Shown here piece by piece: positions 40,593 through 49,914 of a DNA stretch of 64,000 nucleotides. Both the position numbers and the translations under genes were made by a program. This DNA comes from an uncultured Prevotellaceae bacterium (GTDB taxonomy: Bacteria; Bacteroidota; Bacteroidia; Bacteroidales; Bacteroidaceae): NCBI GenBank assembly GCA_947176535.1, contig CAMWQU010000009.1, positions 1-64,000 on the forward strand, in the 5' to 3' direction. The notes beneath the pieces were generated by a model. That model worked only from the letters and a program-made list of their open reading frames with translations, was not told the DNA's origin and did not search any database. The first letter of the stretch is position 1. Every line of letters starts with the position of its first letter.

Positions 40593-43199
40593 ATGAAAAG
40601 AACCTTAACTCTGCTTGCCGTTCTCGCCGCCGTCTGCGGCCGGACGTGCGCGCAATCCGTTGTCATGGAAAAGGCCGACAGCCTGTTGGGACTGATGACT
40701 TCGGCGGAGAAGATAACACAACTGTCAGCCAAGACTCTCTATACCACCGCCGACAATACTCGTCTGGGCATTCCGGGCTTCAACACGCAGGACGGCCCGC
40801 ACGGCGTACACCTGAAAGGCTACACCTCTTTCCCCACCGGCATGGCTATGGCGGCGATGTGGAATCGCGAACTCATCCGTCAGTTGGGCCGCGCATTGGG
40901 CGAGGAGTTTTGGTCGGGCAACATCAACGTCGGACTGGGGCCCTGTATCGACCTCACGCTCGACCCCCGTGGCGGACGTGCGGCCGAGAGTGCCGGAGAA
41001 GACCCCTATCTGAGCGGACAACTGGGGGCCGCTTTCATACGGGGCATGCAGGAAGTGCCTGTGGCGGCCTGCCTCAAGCACTTTGAGGTGGAGGGGAAGC
41101 AGGCGTATCGCAAGACGTGTGACGAGCAGATTACGGAGCGTGACCTGATGCAGCACTTCGGTCTCAATTTCCGGACGGCCCTGCAGGAGGGCGTGCCTTT
41201 GTGCCTGATGTCGAGCTACAATCTCATCAACGGGGTGCAGGCCAACGAGAGCCATTTCCTGCTGACCGACATTCTGCGCCACCGATGGGGTTACCCTTTC
41301 ACCGTCATGTCCGACTGGATGGCTGTGAAGGATGCCGACCGTGCGCTGGTGGCCGGAAACGATGTTTGTATGGGTTCTACCCATTATGGAAACCAACTGC
41401 CCCGCGACCTGAAAAATGGACTTATCACGACCGAGCATCTCGACACGGCCGTGCGGCGTGTGTTGCTCACCAAATATGCCTGCGGAATAATGCCTTACCG
41501 GCCGCATCCCGAGCAGCCGCTGGTGGACACCGAGGAGCATCGGGCACTCTGCCGCGAGGCCGGCCGCCAGTCGGTGGTTCTGCTGCGCAACCGGAGCGTG
41601 GAGGCCAATGAAAACCGGCCGTTGCTGCCCCTGTCGCGGAAAGTGCGTATCGCCCTCATCGGCCCGCACGGAAAGGCGGAGAATCTGAACTGCTTTGGCA
41701 GCAGCGAGACCCTGCCCGCCGAGGCTGTCAGTCTGTGGGAGGGCATACGCCGTGTGGCTCCCGAAGCGGAAGTGACTTGCGTGGAAGGTTGTGGTGTGGC
41801 CGGGGAGGACGAGTCCGGATTCGCTGCTGCACTGCAGGCTGCGGCTGAGGCCGACTTCGTGGTCTTTGCCGGCGGACTGGACGATACGCTGGAGGGCGAA
41901 CGCACCATTGAAACCCTGAACCGGGCTTTCGACCGCGATTTCACGGATTTGCCTCACATACAGCAACGTCTCATTGTTCGTCTGGCTGAGGTGAACCCGC
42001 GCCTCATCGTTGTATTGCAGAGTGGTGGCGTGGTGAGTCTGTCCCGTTGCATCGATCGCATACCCGCCCTCCTCTATGCGTTCTATGGCGGTCAGGAAGC
42101 GGGAATGGGCATTGCCGACATTCTGTTTGGTGATGCCAATCCGTCAGGACGTATGCCGCAGACGATGCCGACCGACGACAGCCAGTTGCCGGAGTGGAAC
42201 GATGTCTTCTACACCGACGACTGGGGCTGCGGCTATCGTTGGATGGAGCGCAAAGGGCTGACTCCGCAGTTCCCGTTCGGTTATGGGCTCAGTTATACGA
42301 CGTTTGCCTACGACAACCTGCATGTCAGTTCCCCTGACGGAGGGTTCCCCATACGCATCACGGCCGACATTACCAATACGGGCGAGCGTGCCGGACAAGA
42401 GGTGGCGCAGCTTTATATCACCCATCCCCTCGCCTCCACAGACCCCACGCTGCCGTTGAAGGAGCTGCGGGGCTACGAGCGTATCGCCCTGCAACCCGGG
42501 GAGACAAAGAGCGTTTCTTTTGTCCTCAATGCCGAGGATTTCTATACGTGGAATACCGCATCGGCCGCTTATGAGGTGGTGGGCGGCATTTATACCGCGC
42601 ACGTCGGGCCTTCCTCGGCCGAGCTTCCGCTTTCGGCTCCCGTCGGGGTGGGCGATGCGGTGCGTCCCGATTTGGCGGTGACGGCCGTCTTCACCGAACC
42701 GCGCTATCCGCGGGAGGGAGAGAGTGTGACGTTCTATGCTTACGTGAAGAATCAGGGTAATGCGGCGGTTACGGACAGTCAAAAGTGGACTACGGCGTTC
42801 TCCGTCGGCGATGAGGCCGTGGCTTTGTTCGCGCGGAACGGTGACGAATCGTCGGGCGTTGCCACTCCGCTGTCCGGGCAGACACTGGCTCCCGGATGCG
42901 GCACATTGGTGGCGGCCCGCGGAACATGGACGGCCGATGAAGTGGGCGAGGTGACGCTGACTGCGAGGGTAGACATGTCCGATGCGGCGGAATGGCGCAC
43001 CGACAACAATCAACTCGTCACTGCTTTGCGCATTTATCCCAACTCTGCCGATGGCATTCGGGACGTTTCCTCGGAGACGGACAAGGAAAAGGCTTCGTCC
43101 GTCGTGCCCGCCTATTATAATCTGGTCGGGGCGCGTCTGACGAAGCCGCAGAAAGGTATTTCCGTAACGAAAGGCCGGAAAGTTGTTGTGGCGGATTGA
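40593..43199 (+). CDS. Secreted GH3 beta-glycosidase with CARDB-like domain and sorting-type tail
   Basis: An 868-residue exported glycoside hydrolase family 3 protein. Signal peptide about 1-21. The TIM-barrel domain has LKHFEVEGKQ and the catalytic nucleophile in VMSDWMAV (D241). The second domain (about 350-560) holds the acid/base region, then a fibronectin type III-like domain (about 580-690, LPLKELRGYERI). A CARDB-like beta domain follows (about 700-820, VYAYVKNQGNAAV type). The last 25 residues (NLVGARLTKPQKGISVTKGR) resemble the C-terminal tails of proteins sent out by type IX secretion in Prevotella/Bacteroides. Probable beta-glucosidase or beta-xylosidase; the substrate is not determinable. 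Ends 3 bp from the convergent BNR_4 gene. Confidence 0.9.
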   Translation: MKRTLTLLAVLAAVCGRTCAQSVVMEKADSLLGLMTSAEKITQLSAKTLYTTADNTRLGIPGFNTQDGPHGVHLKGYTSFPTGMAMAAMWNRELIRQLGRALGEEFWSGNINVGLGPCIDLTLDPRGGRAAESAGEDPYLSGQLGAAFIRGMQEVPVAACLKHFEVEGKQAYRKTCDEQITERDLMQHFGLNFRTALQEGVPLCLMSSYNLINGVQANESHFLLTDILRHRWGYPFTVMSDWMAVKDADRALVAGNDVCMGSTHYGNQLPRDLKNGLITTEHLDTAVRRVLLTKYACGIMPYRPHPEQPLVDTEEHRALCREAGRQSVVLLRNRSVEANENRPLLPLSRKVRIALIGPHGKAENLNCFGSSETLPAEAVSLWEGIRRVAPEAEVTCVEGCGVAGEDESGFAAALQAAAEADFVVFAGGLDDTLEGERTIETLNRAFDRDFTDLPHIQQRLIVRLAEVNPRLIVVLQSGGVVSLSRCIDRIPALLYAFYGGQEAGMGIADILFGDANPSGRMPQTMPTDDSQLPEWNDVFYTDDWGCGYRWMERKGLTPQFPFGYGLSYTTFAYDNLHVSSPDGGFPIRITADITNTGERAGQEVAQLYITHPLASTDPTLPLKELRGYERIALQPGETKSVSFVLNAEDFYTWNTASAAYEVVGGIYTAHVGPSSAELPLSAPVGVGDAVRPDLAVTAVFTEPRYPREGESVTFYAYVKNQGNAAVTDSQKWTTAFSVGDEAVALFARNGDESSGVATPLSGQTLAPGCGTLVAARGTWTADEVGEVTLTARVDMSDAAEWRTDNNQLVTALRIYPNSADGIRDVSSETDKEKASSVVPAYYNLVGARLTKPQKGISVTKGRKVVVAD

Positions 43200-43202
43200 A
43201 CG

Positions 43203-45761
43203 TTACTTGATGACTGTTTTTCTGCCCTTGCGGACGTATATCCCGTGGGACGGAGCCTCCACTCTGCGGCCTTGCAGGTCGTAGAGGCTGTCCGAAGAAA
43301 GGGCTGAAGCGGTGGCCGATACCGGTGAAATGCCGTTTTCCTCCTGCTTCACCAGTGTAACGTTATCAAAGCCGATGATTTTTTCTGTACCCGAATAGTT
43401 GTGCATGGCCGTAAGTACGATGGTCGTGGCGGCTATGCCGTCGCTCTCGAACTCCAGTTTCACATGCTGCCACTCGGTTTTATTCTCCAATGAAGGCGAC
43501 GTTACCGTGGGCCCGTCTTCCGTCCGGGTCGAGACAAAGGCGTCACCGCCCAGTCCACTTTTCCATAGGTCGGCCTCCAGGGTGTACGTACCTTCGGGCA
43601 ACAGCAATTCCTGACTGAGGTTGAGGGTAGGCGTTCCCCAGTTCTGACGAATCCAGTAGGTCTGCCGGCTGTCCTCGGAGGGTTTTGCCAGAGAACCGAA
43701 GAAACGGTCGAAGAACAGGTCGCCCGAACGCAGTGCCGTGATGTCGTTCGTGTCTCCGCTGATGCGTTCTACAGTCCACCCTTGGGGTACATAGATGGCG
43801 CGGTCGCTCGCAACGCCGCTCTCCGTCTGCACGGTGTAGGCCGCTTCGAAGTCTCCGTTCTCGAGTGTCGTGGGCAGGTTCTTGTTGTGCTCGGCCTTGA
43901 TGGTCTTCTGCATCTCCTTTGTGAGCATCTGCACTTCCATCGGTGTGGCCGCCATACCGTAGATGTCCATCCCGACGCAGGTATGGGGGAACTCCATTCG
44001 GTCTGCGGAGAGATAACCGATTTCGAGGCCCTCTATCTCGATGACTTGGTCTACCAGCCCGTTGCGGTAAACGGTCAGTGCGTGTCCGTCGTAGGTGAGG
44101 GCAAGCACCCATGTGGAGAGCTTCGTGGGATGATTGTCACTGTTGGTACCGTTGCTGGCCGTAGCCCATCCGTCGCTGCAGAGCAGGCGGTTCTGCGAAG
44201 GGTAGACGGTGCTGTCGATAATCATTTCGGGGTATTGTGTCTCGGTATTGAGCCGGTAAATCAGTTTGCCCTCGTCGCCGCTCAGCAGGGTACCGCCATA
44301 GTTGGATGTGTCCATCCGGAAGCCGAAGAGGAACGTCTCGTTGGCCTTCAGGCACCGGCAGTCGAACTGCGGCGCATCCCGGACGTTGCGCACGGGCTCC
44401 TCCCATTCGTAATTGCAGTGTATGCCGGTGGGGTAGCCTCTGGGATAGCTCTTGTTCACCATCCAGTAGTCATAGTCGCCTTGCATCCATGCGAGACGCA
44501 GGGGAGAGTTCTTCGAGCCGGGCAGAATGAAAGGTCGTGCGTTGTTCTTCGGGGAATCCGTCGTGACCTGCTCGCTACCGCTCACCTTTCCCTCATCGTC
44601 GATGGTGTACTTCCATATTTCGTAAACGCCGTCCCTGTCATATGCCCCGTTTTGGGTGGGGATGGATAGATAGAGGTCGTTGATGTTGTCAGGGTCTAAG
44701 GCCATGCCGCCCGAGTAGCACCGCTCGGTGCTGTTCCAGTTTTGATGGAACGCATGTCCGGCATGTTGCACCCACGTGCGACGCCATTCCGAACCCGTCC
44801 AACGGGCATACCAGTAGGCGTGTGCCGTTTTGGCATCGTCGATGTGCGGATAGGCGATAACCGGATTCTCGTCTTTGTCGAGAGCTATCTGCCATACCCA
44901 GTTGCGGATGTTGGCCGTGTTGTCCACAATGGTTGCGGGGTAGGCGGTGGCATACGACGATTGCTTATTGACGTTGAACACACCGTCGCTGATTTTCTTC
45001 AGCTCCTTTCCGTGGATGTCGCGCAGGACGGGGCCGTTCCCCTTGTTGATGTCGATGACGTTGAAATAAAGCCAGTCGGGCATTTCGTTATCGGGATGTC
45101 CCGTGGTGTAGGCTAAATAGATTTTGTCTTTGCCGTTACTCTGATACTTGGCATAGGGGCGTGCGCCCGTGGACTGCACAATCTGTCGCGGGCCGAAGTC
45201 GAACTGACAGTTGTCGTTCCCATCGGGCATTGTGAGCCGGGCGATGGTGGGATGCCAGTTGATGCCGCGCCAGCAGAGATAGATGTGCGTGGGGTCGTCC
45301 GTCAGGATAAAGGGCGAAGGATACGTCGTGTTGTTGGCTGTGGCCAGGAACTTCTCCTCGCCCAAGTCGGTGATGTCGCCCGGCTTGCGGCTGATGCGAT
45401 ACCAAATTTGGGGTTCGTCGGTATGGCGGGTGTAGAAAATCATCACACGCTCGTCCGGCAATACGATGAAAGTGGGATTGTTGTGGTCATCGGGCTGAAA
45501 ATAGGAACGTACAAGCACGTCCGTCTTGCGTCTCGTGAGCCAGTCGTACTGTGTGGCCTTGATGTTGCCGTGTACGTCGATGTAACCGATGTATGATGCG
45601 TTGATGGTGCCCTCGGCATTTTCGTAATGCAGGGCCCTCGGGTCGGCAAACCAGCACCACGCGCCCTCTTCGGCCACCACATTCGTTTTATAACTCTCTT
45701 CGGTCTCGGCATGTGCTCCCCCTGCGAGTAATGCCAACAGCATAAAGAATAACTTTCTCAT
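43203..45761 (-). CDS. Secreted BNR_4-type beta-propeller protein with LamG-like and CBM-like domains
   Basis: An 852-residue exported protein. Signal peptide about 1-18. Residues about 25-430 fit the BNR_4 beta-propeller family (GAWCWFADPRALHY, YIGYIDVHGNIKATQY, WIQIALDKDENPVIAYP-like repeats), related to propeller-type polysaccharide lyases and sialidase-like folds. Then comes a LamG/concanavalin-like stretch (about 430-620) and a jelly-roll carbohydrate-binding-like domain (about 640-805). The C-terminal tail LYDLQGRRVEAPSHGIYVRK matches the sorting-type tail of the neighbouring GH3. Probably acts on a plant or algal polysaccharide outside the cell; the exact activity is unknown. Starts 74 bp after the DUF4369 gene and may share its transcript. 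Confidence 0.82.
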   Translation of the reverse strand: MRKLFFMLLALLAGGAHAETEESYKTNVVAEEGAWCWFADPRALHYENAEGTINASYIGYIDVHGNIKATQYDWLTRRKTDVLVRSYFQPDDHNNPTFIVLPDERVMIFYTRHTDEPQIWYRISRKPGDITDLGEEKFLATANNTTYPSPFILTDDPTHIYLCWRGINWHPTIARLTMPDGNDNCQFDFGPRQIVQSTGARPYAKYQSNGKDKIYLAYTTGHPDNEMPDWLYFNVIDINKGNGPVLRDIHGKELKKISDGVFNVNKQSSYATAYPATIVDNTANIRNWVWQIALDKDENPVIAYPHIDDAKTAHAYWYARWTGSEWRRTWVQHAGHAFHQNWNSTERCYSGGMALDPDNINDLYLSIPTQNGAYDRDGVYEIWKYTIDDEGKVSGSEQVTTDSPKNNARPFILPGSKNSPLRLAWMQGDYDYWMVNKSYPRGYPTGIHCNYEWEEPVRNVRDAPQFDCRCLKANETFLFGFRMDTSNYGGTLLSGDEGKLIYRLNTETQYPEMIIDSTVYPSQNRLLCSDGWATASNGTNSDNHPTKLSTWVLALTYDGHALTVYRNGLVDQVIEIEGLEIGYLSADRMEFPHTCVGMDIYGMAATPMEVQMLTKEMQKTIKAEHNKNLPTTLENGDFEAAYTVQTESGVASDRAIYVPQGWTVERISGDTNDITALRSGDLFFDRFFGSLAKPSEDSRQTYWIRQNWGTPTLNLSQELLLPEGTYTLEADLWKSGLGGDAFVSTRTEDGPTVTSPSLENKTEWQHVKLEFESDGIAATTIVLTAMHNYSGTEKIIGFDNVTLVKQEENGISPVSATASALSSDSLYDLQGRRVEAPSHGIYVRKGRKTVIK

Positions 45762-45835
45762 TATCTTGTAAGTGTTTTAGGTATATAAGGAATGAAAGGG
45801 ATTGCATCTGCGCGGGCAGGCTGCGCTGTCCGTTT

Positions 45836-46642
45836 TTAAGGCACGCGCTCCACGGCGGCCTTGATGTCGCGATTGTAGTCACTGCCCATAGCCACAACTT
45901 TGCCTTTCGGATCAACGAGGATGAACAGCGGTATGTTGCGGATGCCATACCGGGCGAGCAACGGCCCGCTCCAGCCGCGGAAGTCGCAATACGTCTGCCA
46001 ACGCTCCTCGTAGGCTTTGTCTACGGGCTTTATGTTGGTCTTGTCGATGTCGAGCAGATAGGTGAAAGCCGTAAGGCTGTCGGGATGCTCATCCAAGGCC
46101 CGCCGGATGTGGAAACTGACTTGCGATGAGCCATACTTCCAGTCGGCCATGAAGCCGATGAGCAGGTAAGCATCCTTTTTCTGCTTGATAATTTTCGATT
46201 TAGGCAGCGGGCGGCCTATGGCAATCTGCGCCTTTCCGGACTTCTTTTCCTGCCTGATTACGGAATCGGCTCCCTCCACGTTTACCTGACTCAAACTAAG
46301 GGCGTCGCCCTGAATGCGCACTTCGGTGCCCCGTCGGGCCATAAAGGTGAGGGTGGAAAAATTGGGATAGACGAGAATGTAAGTATGTGGTTCGGCATCG
46401 TCGGGCGCGGTCTGGTAGTCAAAACGCCCTTTCCGGATGTGTATGGTGTCGAGCGGAACGGGCAGGCCTCCGTCCTTGCTGTACAGGAGGACATCGGCAT
46501 GGGGCAGGTTTTCAAATTCGCCGTAGATACGAAGTTTCCCTTTCTGCGGGCCGCAGGCGGAAACGAGAATAAAAAGAAAGAGAATTGGAAACTGAAAGCT
46601 GAACGTCAGGCCCTTCCGTCTATGATGTGATATCCGTCTCAT
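45836..46642 (-). CDS. DUF4369 / thioredoxin-fold lipoprotein lacking CxxC
   Basis: A 268-residue lipoprotein (lipobox LVSAC). The N-terminal half looks like DUF4369 (LRIYGEFENLPHADVLLYS). The C-terminal half follows the TlpA/thioredoxin pattern (AYLLIGFMADWKYGSSQVSF ... YGIRNIPLFILVDPKGKVV). Where TlpA-like proteins carry the redox CxxC after the first strand, this one reads DWKYGSS and has no cysteine, so it cannot be a disulfide reductase. The cis-Pro loop (RNIPLF) is kept. Role perhaps binding or structural. Ends 74 bp before the BNR_4 gene and starts 52 bp after the TPR lipoprotein on the same strand. Confidence 0.8.
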   Translation of the reverse strand: MRRISHHRRKGLTFSFQFPILFLFILVSACGPQKGKLRIYGEFENLPHADVLLYSKDGGLPVPLDTIHIRKGRFDYQTAPDDAEPHTYILVYPNFSTLTFMARRGTEVRIQGDALSLSQVNVEGADSVIRQEKKSGKAQIAIGRPLPKSKIIKQKKDAYLLIGFMADWKYGSSQVSFHIRRALDEHPDSLTAFTYLLDIDKTNIKPVDKAYEERWQTYCDFRGWSGPLLARYGIRNIPLFILVDPKGKVVAMGSDYNRDIKAAVERVP

Positions 46643-46694
46643 GCCTTCGGTTGCTCGCCACTTTCAATTTCCAATTCTCTGTTGCGGTGTATGC

Positions 46695-48389
46695 TTACTT
46701 CAGCAGACCGGTGATGGTGCTGGCTACGGCAGCAAACTCAAGGTCGTCCTTGGCGCGTGCTTTCAGCGTGGGGTCTTTCTCCACTGCGGTGCGCAGGTTG
46801 CTGACGATGGCAGCCGTCTCGCCGGTGCGGGCGGCCAGAATAGCCTGGAGGTAAGCCGTAGTGGCATCAGCGGATTTCACGTTAGCCAGCGTCTGACGGG
46901 CCGAAGCGTAGTCCTCGTTGAGCAACTGAGCCAAAGCAGCCGTGTTGGTCTGACTGTCCGTCAGGTTCTTGGCAGCCTGCTGGTAGTTACCCTTGGCAAT
47001 GTTGTAGGCACCCATCACCTGATTGTAGTTGCCGGCACCGAATCCCTGAGCCAGCAGGCTCTCGGCACGGTCGAGATTACCCTCGCGCAGAGCCATGAGT
47101 GCCAAATTGGCGTTCACCTCGGGAGCGCGGTTGTTGATGTTCTTGGCCTTGTCAAGATACTGTGCGGCCTGCTGATAGTCGCCCTCGGCATAGCAGAGCT
47201 GTGCGAGGTTGTTCAGTGCACGGTAGTCGTTGGGGAAGAGCTTCTGTATCGTCTGGTTCCAGTTCTTCTGCTCGGCGGGATTCTCTTCCATAAGGACGTT
47301 GGCACCGTAGACGAGTTCCTCGATGCTGAGTTGCGAGGGGTCTTTCTTATACTGGTCGATGATTTCCTCGTCGCTGCGGCCGATGATTTCGTAGCTCACG
47401 ATGAGGCGTGCGCGACGGAGTTCGGGCAGAATGCCATCCTTGATGTCGGTGTAGACGTTGCTGATGTTGCGAATCTGCTGCTCACGCTCTTCGGGGTCTT
47501 TGTACATGGAGAGCACGGAGAGAATGACCTGCTTGTCCTGCAAGTTGCTGGCGGCCACGAGCTGTTGGAAACCGTCCCAGTCCTCAGCGGTGTAGCGCGT
47601 GTTGATGTCGGCATCCATCTTGATTTTCCGGAGCTCTTTCTTCAGGTAGTCTGCGCTGACGTTTTGACGACGCTCGGCCAGTTTCTCGTTGAACGAGTAG
47701 CGGCCGTCGGGCGAAGCGTAGGCACTGACTTCGATTTCGTCCAGGGCGCGGCCCTCGGCATCGTCGTTGATTTCTTTCAGTATGGCTACCAAGTCCTTCA
47801 TGCTCACGCTCGTCAGCTCGCTGGTGCGGAGGTTGGACTGTGCGATGAGGAACTTGATGTTAGCCTCCTGCTTCTGTTCGATGACGCGCTGGAACTGATC
47901 GGGAGCGATGGCGGCATTGTCGCTGTCGAGGCAGCGGCTCAGCAGTTCGGAGGTAGCCAAAACGCCGTAACCGACTTTCACGTCGGGCAGATGCTTCACT
48001 TTTTTCTTCAGACGAGCCTCGAAAGTCATGTAGAGGTCGCTGCGGAGCATTTCGGGCGTGTAGCGGAAGTTGGCCTTCATGGTGTACGTGCCACCCAGTT
48101 TGTAGTTCACGTCGGTGCCGTTGCCTTCCACCTTTTCGCCCTGGAATGTGGCGGCCTGTGCGGCCGTTTCACCTGTGGCATAGCGGAGTACGGGTGTGGC
48201 GGTGATCTGCGCCTTTTTCTTCATGTACTTTTCGGGGAACGTGACCGAAATCTGTGCAGGCACTTCTCCGGCCGTAGTCACAAGGGGCGTGGGCGTAACC
48301 TTGAAGTTGTCGGATGTGAGGTTGCCCAGTTTGCTGCAACCCGTCAGCACCAGAGCGGCGGACAGGGGCAAAAGAATTGTTTTTTTCAT
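46695..48389 (-). CDS. TPR-repeat lipoprotein
   Basis: A 564-residue lipoprotein (signal peptide, lipobox VLTGC). The first 150 residues are beta-rich (QISVTFPEKYMKKKAQITAT). A central region resembles the OmpA-like fold (DEIEVSAYASPDGRYSFNEK, then LAERRQNVSADYLKKEL), and the C-terminal 250 residues contain tetratricopeptide-like helical pairs (ALNNLAQLCYAEGDYQQAAQ, AALAQLLNEDYASARQTL). The codon use is strongly biased and resembles that of highly expressed genes. Similar lipoproteins are common in Bacteroidales envelopes, but the function is not established; scaffold or peptidoglycan contact is plausible. A long ORF on the opposite strand is a shadow. Confidence 0.8.
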   Translation of the reverse strand: MKKTILLPLSAALVLTGCSKLGNLTSDNFKVTPTPLVTTAGEVPAQISVTFPEKYMKKKAQITATPVLRYATGETAAQAATFQGEKVEGNGTDVNYKLGGTYTMKANFRYTPEMLRSDLYMTFEARLKKKVKHLPDVKVGYGVLATSELLSRCLDSDNAAIAPDQFQRVIEQKQEANIKFLIAQSNLRTSELTSVSMKDLVAILKEINDDAEGRALDEIEVSAYASPDGRYSFNEKLAERRQNVSADYLKKELRKIKMDADINTRYTAEDWDGFQQLVAASNLQDKQVILSVLSMYKDPEEREQQIRNISNVYTDIKDGILPELRRARLIVSYEIIGRSDEEIIDQYKKDPSQLSIEELVYGANVLMEENPAEQKNWNQTIQKLFPNDYRALNNLAQLCYAEGDYQQAAQYLDKAKNINNRAPEVNANLALMALREGNLDRAESLLAQGFGAGNYNQVMGAYNIAKGNYQQAAKNLTDSQTNTAALAQLLNEDYASARQTLANVKSADATTAYLQAILAARTGETAAIVSNLRTAVEKDPTLKARAKDDLEFAAVASTITGLLK

Positions 48390-48422
48390 TGCTTTATAAA
48401 TAAATATTATACTACTTCGCTA

Positions 48423-48430
48423 CAAAGATA
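48423..48430 (-). promoter_or_regulatory. Probable -7 box for the TPR lipoprotein gene
   Basis: The minus strand reads TATCTTTG, exact TAnnTTTG, 34 bp before the start codon. Confidence 0.5.
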
Positions 48431-48550
48431 CGGATTTATTGTGAAATAGGCTCACAATTTTCTCCCTTTTTTCCTATTCTTCGTCGCTATTGTTCCGGGG
48501 GGCCGGCGGAGTGGCGTCGGGAGGATGCGAAAAGGTCGCCCCGACGTCGG

Positions 48551-48637
48551 GCCTTGGTCCATACTATTGTCGGGCCTCAATCCTCATATTGTCTAAGCCT
48601 CGTCCATACTATGGGCGAGGCACCGTCCTGCCGGGGG
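48551..48637. repeat. REP-like repeat R6 (divergent)
   Basis: Contains GGTCCATACTATTGTCGGG, CTCATATTGTCTAAGCCTCG and the hairpin CGTCCATACTATGGGCG. The CCATACTATTGTC module is shared with R7 and, as CTCGACAATACTATTGTC, with R2 and R3. It lies between the divergent 3' and 5' ends of the M16 and TPR genes. Confidence 0.65.
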
Positions 48638-48678
48638 CTTGTTTCCGTCTTCCCGGAAGCTGCTACGAAAGGGGCGTT

Positions 48679-49902
48679 TCAGGAGTAGATAAGCGTGGTG
48701 AGTTTCCGCTCGGAGAACGTCTCCTGCGCCACGTCCCAGAGTCGGGTGGCCGTGAGGTCGTCCACCCGCCGGCACATCTCTTCCAGCGTCTGCGTGGAAC
48801 CCTGATGCAAAAGGCGTCGCCCCATGCCAATGGCCACGTTCTCGCCGTTTTCCCACGCCAGTGTCAGTTGTCCTTTCAACTGTCTTTTGGCGGCGGCAAG
48901 GGCTGCCGGCGAGAGCGGGGCATCGGTGAGCCGTGCCAGTTCGCGACGTATGAGCCGCAGGCAGCGTTCCACGTCGCTGTGGTCGCACCCGAAGTAGGTC
49001 GTCCAAAGCCCCGTGTCGGTATATCCCGTCAGTCCGCTTTCTACCGTGTACACCAGTCCGTTGCGTTCGCGCAAGACCATGTTGAAGCGGGCGTTCATGC
49101 CCGGCCCGCCCAGGATATTGTTGAGCAGATAGAGGGCTGTGTGGCGACTGTCGGAGAGTGCATAACTTTGTGTGCCGAGAATGACGTGAGCCTGATGGGT
49201 CTGCTTCTTGATGCGGGCATCGGGAGGGGGCACCAGGGCACCGGGAGCCTCGCGGATGACGGCGGGCAGGGACGCCGCCCCGTCGGTGTCACACAGGCGG
49301 GCAGCCATGCGCTCCACCTGCGCCATCTTCACGTCGCCCAGCACGAAGAGCACCATGCGGCCGGGATGGTAGAGGCGACGGGCAAAGCGCAGGAGGTCGT
49401 CCGTGCGGTAGGCGTGCAGACGGTCGGCCTCGCCCAGAATGTTGCGCCCCAGTGGGTGGTCGCGGAAGAGCAGCGTCTCGAAGTCGTCGTAGATGAGTTC
49501 CGAGGGAGAGTCGTTGTAGCTCTCTATCTCGTCGCAGACAACCTCCACTTCGCGTTCCAGTTCGCGCTGCGGAAAGGTGCTGCGGAGGGTGATGTCGAAC
49601 AGGAGGTCGAGGGCGCGGGAAAGGTGGTGCCGCAGCACGCTACAATAGTAGACGGTGTGCTCCTTGCCCGTGTAGGCATTCAGTTCGCCGCCCACCGACT
49701 CCATGCGGTTGATGATGTGCCAGGCCTTGCGCCGACGGGTTCCCTTGAAGGACATGTGCTCGATGAAATGGGCCATTCCTGACTCCTCGGGCAACTGGTC
49801 GCGTGTGCCGGCGTCTACGGCCAGTCCGCAGTAGACCACCCGGCTCGTCCGGTGGTCGAGAACGATGCGTAGGCCGTTGTCGAGTGTGGCGGTTTGTATC
49901 AT
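48679..49902 (-). CDS. M16-family zinc peptidase
   Basis: A 407-residue protein of the insulinase-like M16 family. The inverted zinc motif is HFIEH (H45, H49, with E48), and the third ligand Glu is in VVCDEIESYND (E125). The C-terminal half is the inactive partner domain of the clamp, with ILGGPGMNARFNMVLRER typical of processing peptidases. Such proteins degrade peptides or signal sequences; no signal peptide is visible, so it is likely cytoplasmic. It is the last gene of dapB-lepB-wbqC-M16, 12 bp after the WbqC gene. Confidence 0.9.
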   Translation of the reverse strand: MIQTATLDNGLRIVLDHRTSRVVYCGLAVDAGTRDQLPEESGMAHFIEHMSFKGTRRRKAWHIINRMESVGGELNAYTGKEHTVYYCSVLRHHLSRALDLLFDITLRSTFPQRELEREVEVVCDEIESYNDSPSELIYDDFETLLFRDHPLGRNILGEADRLHAYRTDDLLRFARRLYHPGRMVLFVLGDVKMAQVERMAARLCDTDGAASLPAVIREAPGALVPPPDARIKKQTHQAHVILGTQSYALSDSRHTALYLLNNILGGPGMNARFNMVLRERNGLVYTVESGLTGYTDTGLWTTYFGCDHSDVERCLRLIRRELARLTDAPLSPAALAAAKRQLKGQLTLAWENGENVAIGMGRRLLHQGSTQTLEEMCRRVDDLTATRLWDVAQETFSERKLTTLIYS

Positions 49903-49914
49903 GATAAGTTGAAG

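Noticed and set aside
46641-48449. 602-codon open frame antisense to the TPR lipoprotein
   Set aside because: Composition and low-information Val/Leu/Gly runs fit a shadow of a highly biased gene. The sense gene has a signal peptide, lipobox and promoter.
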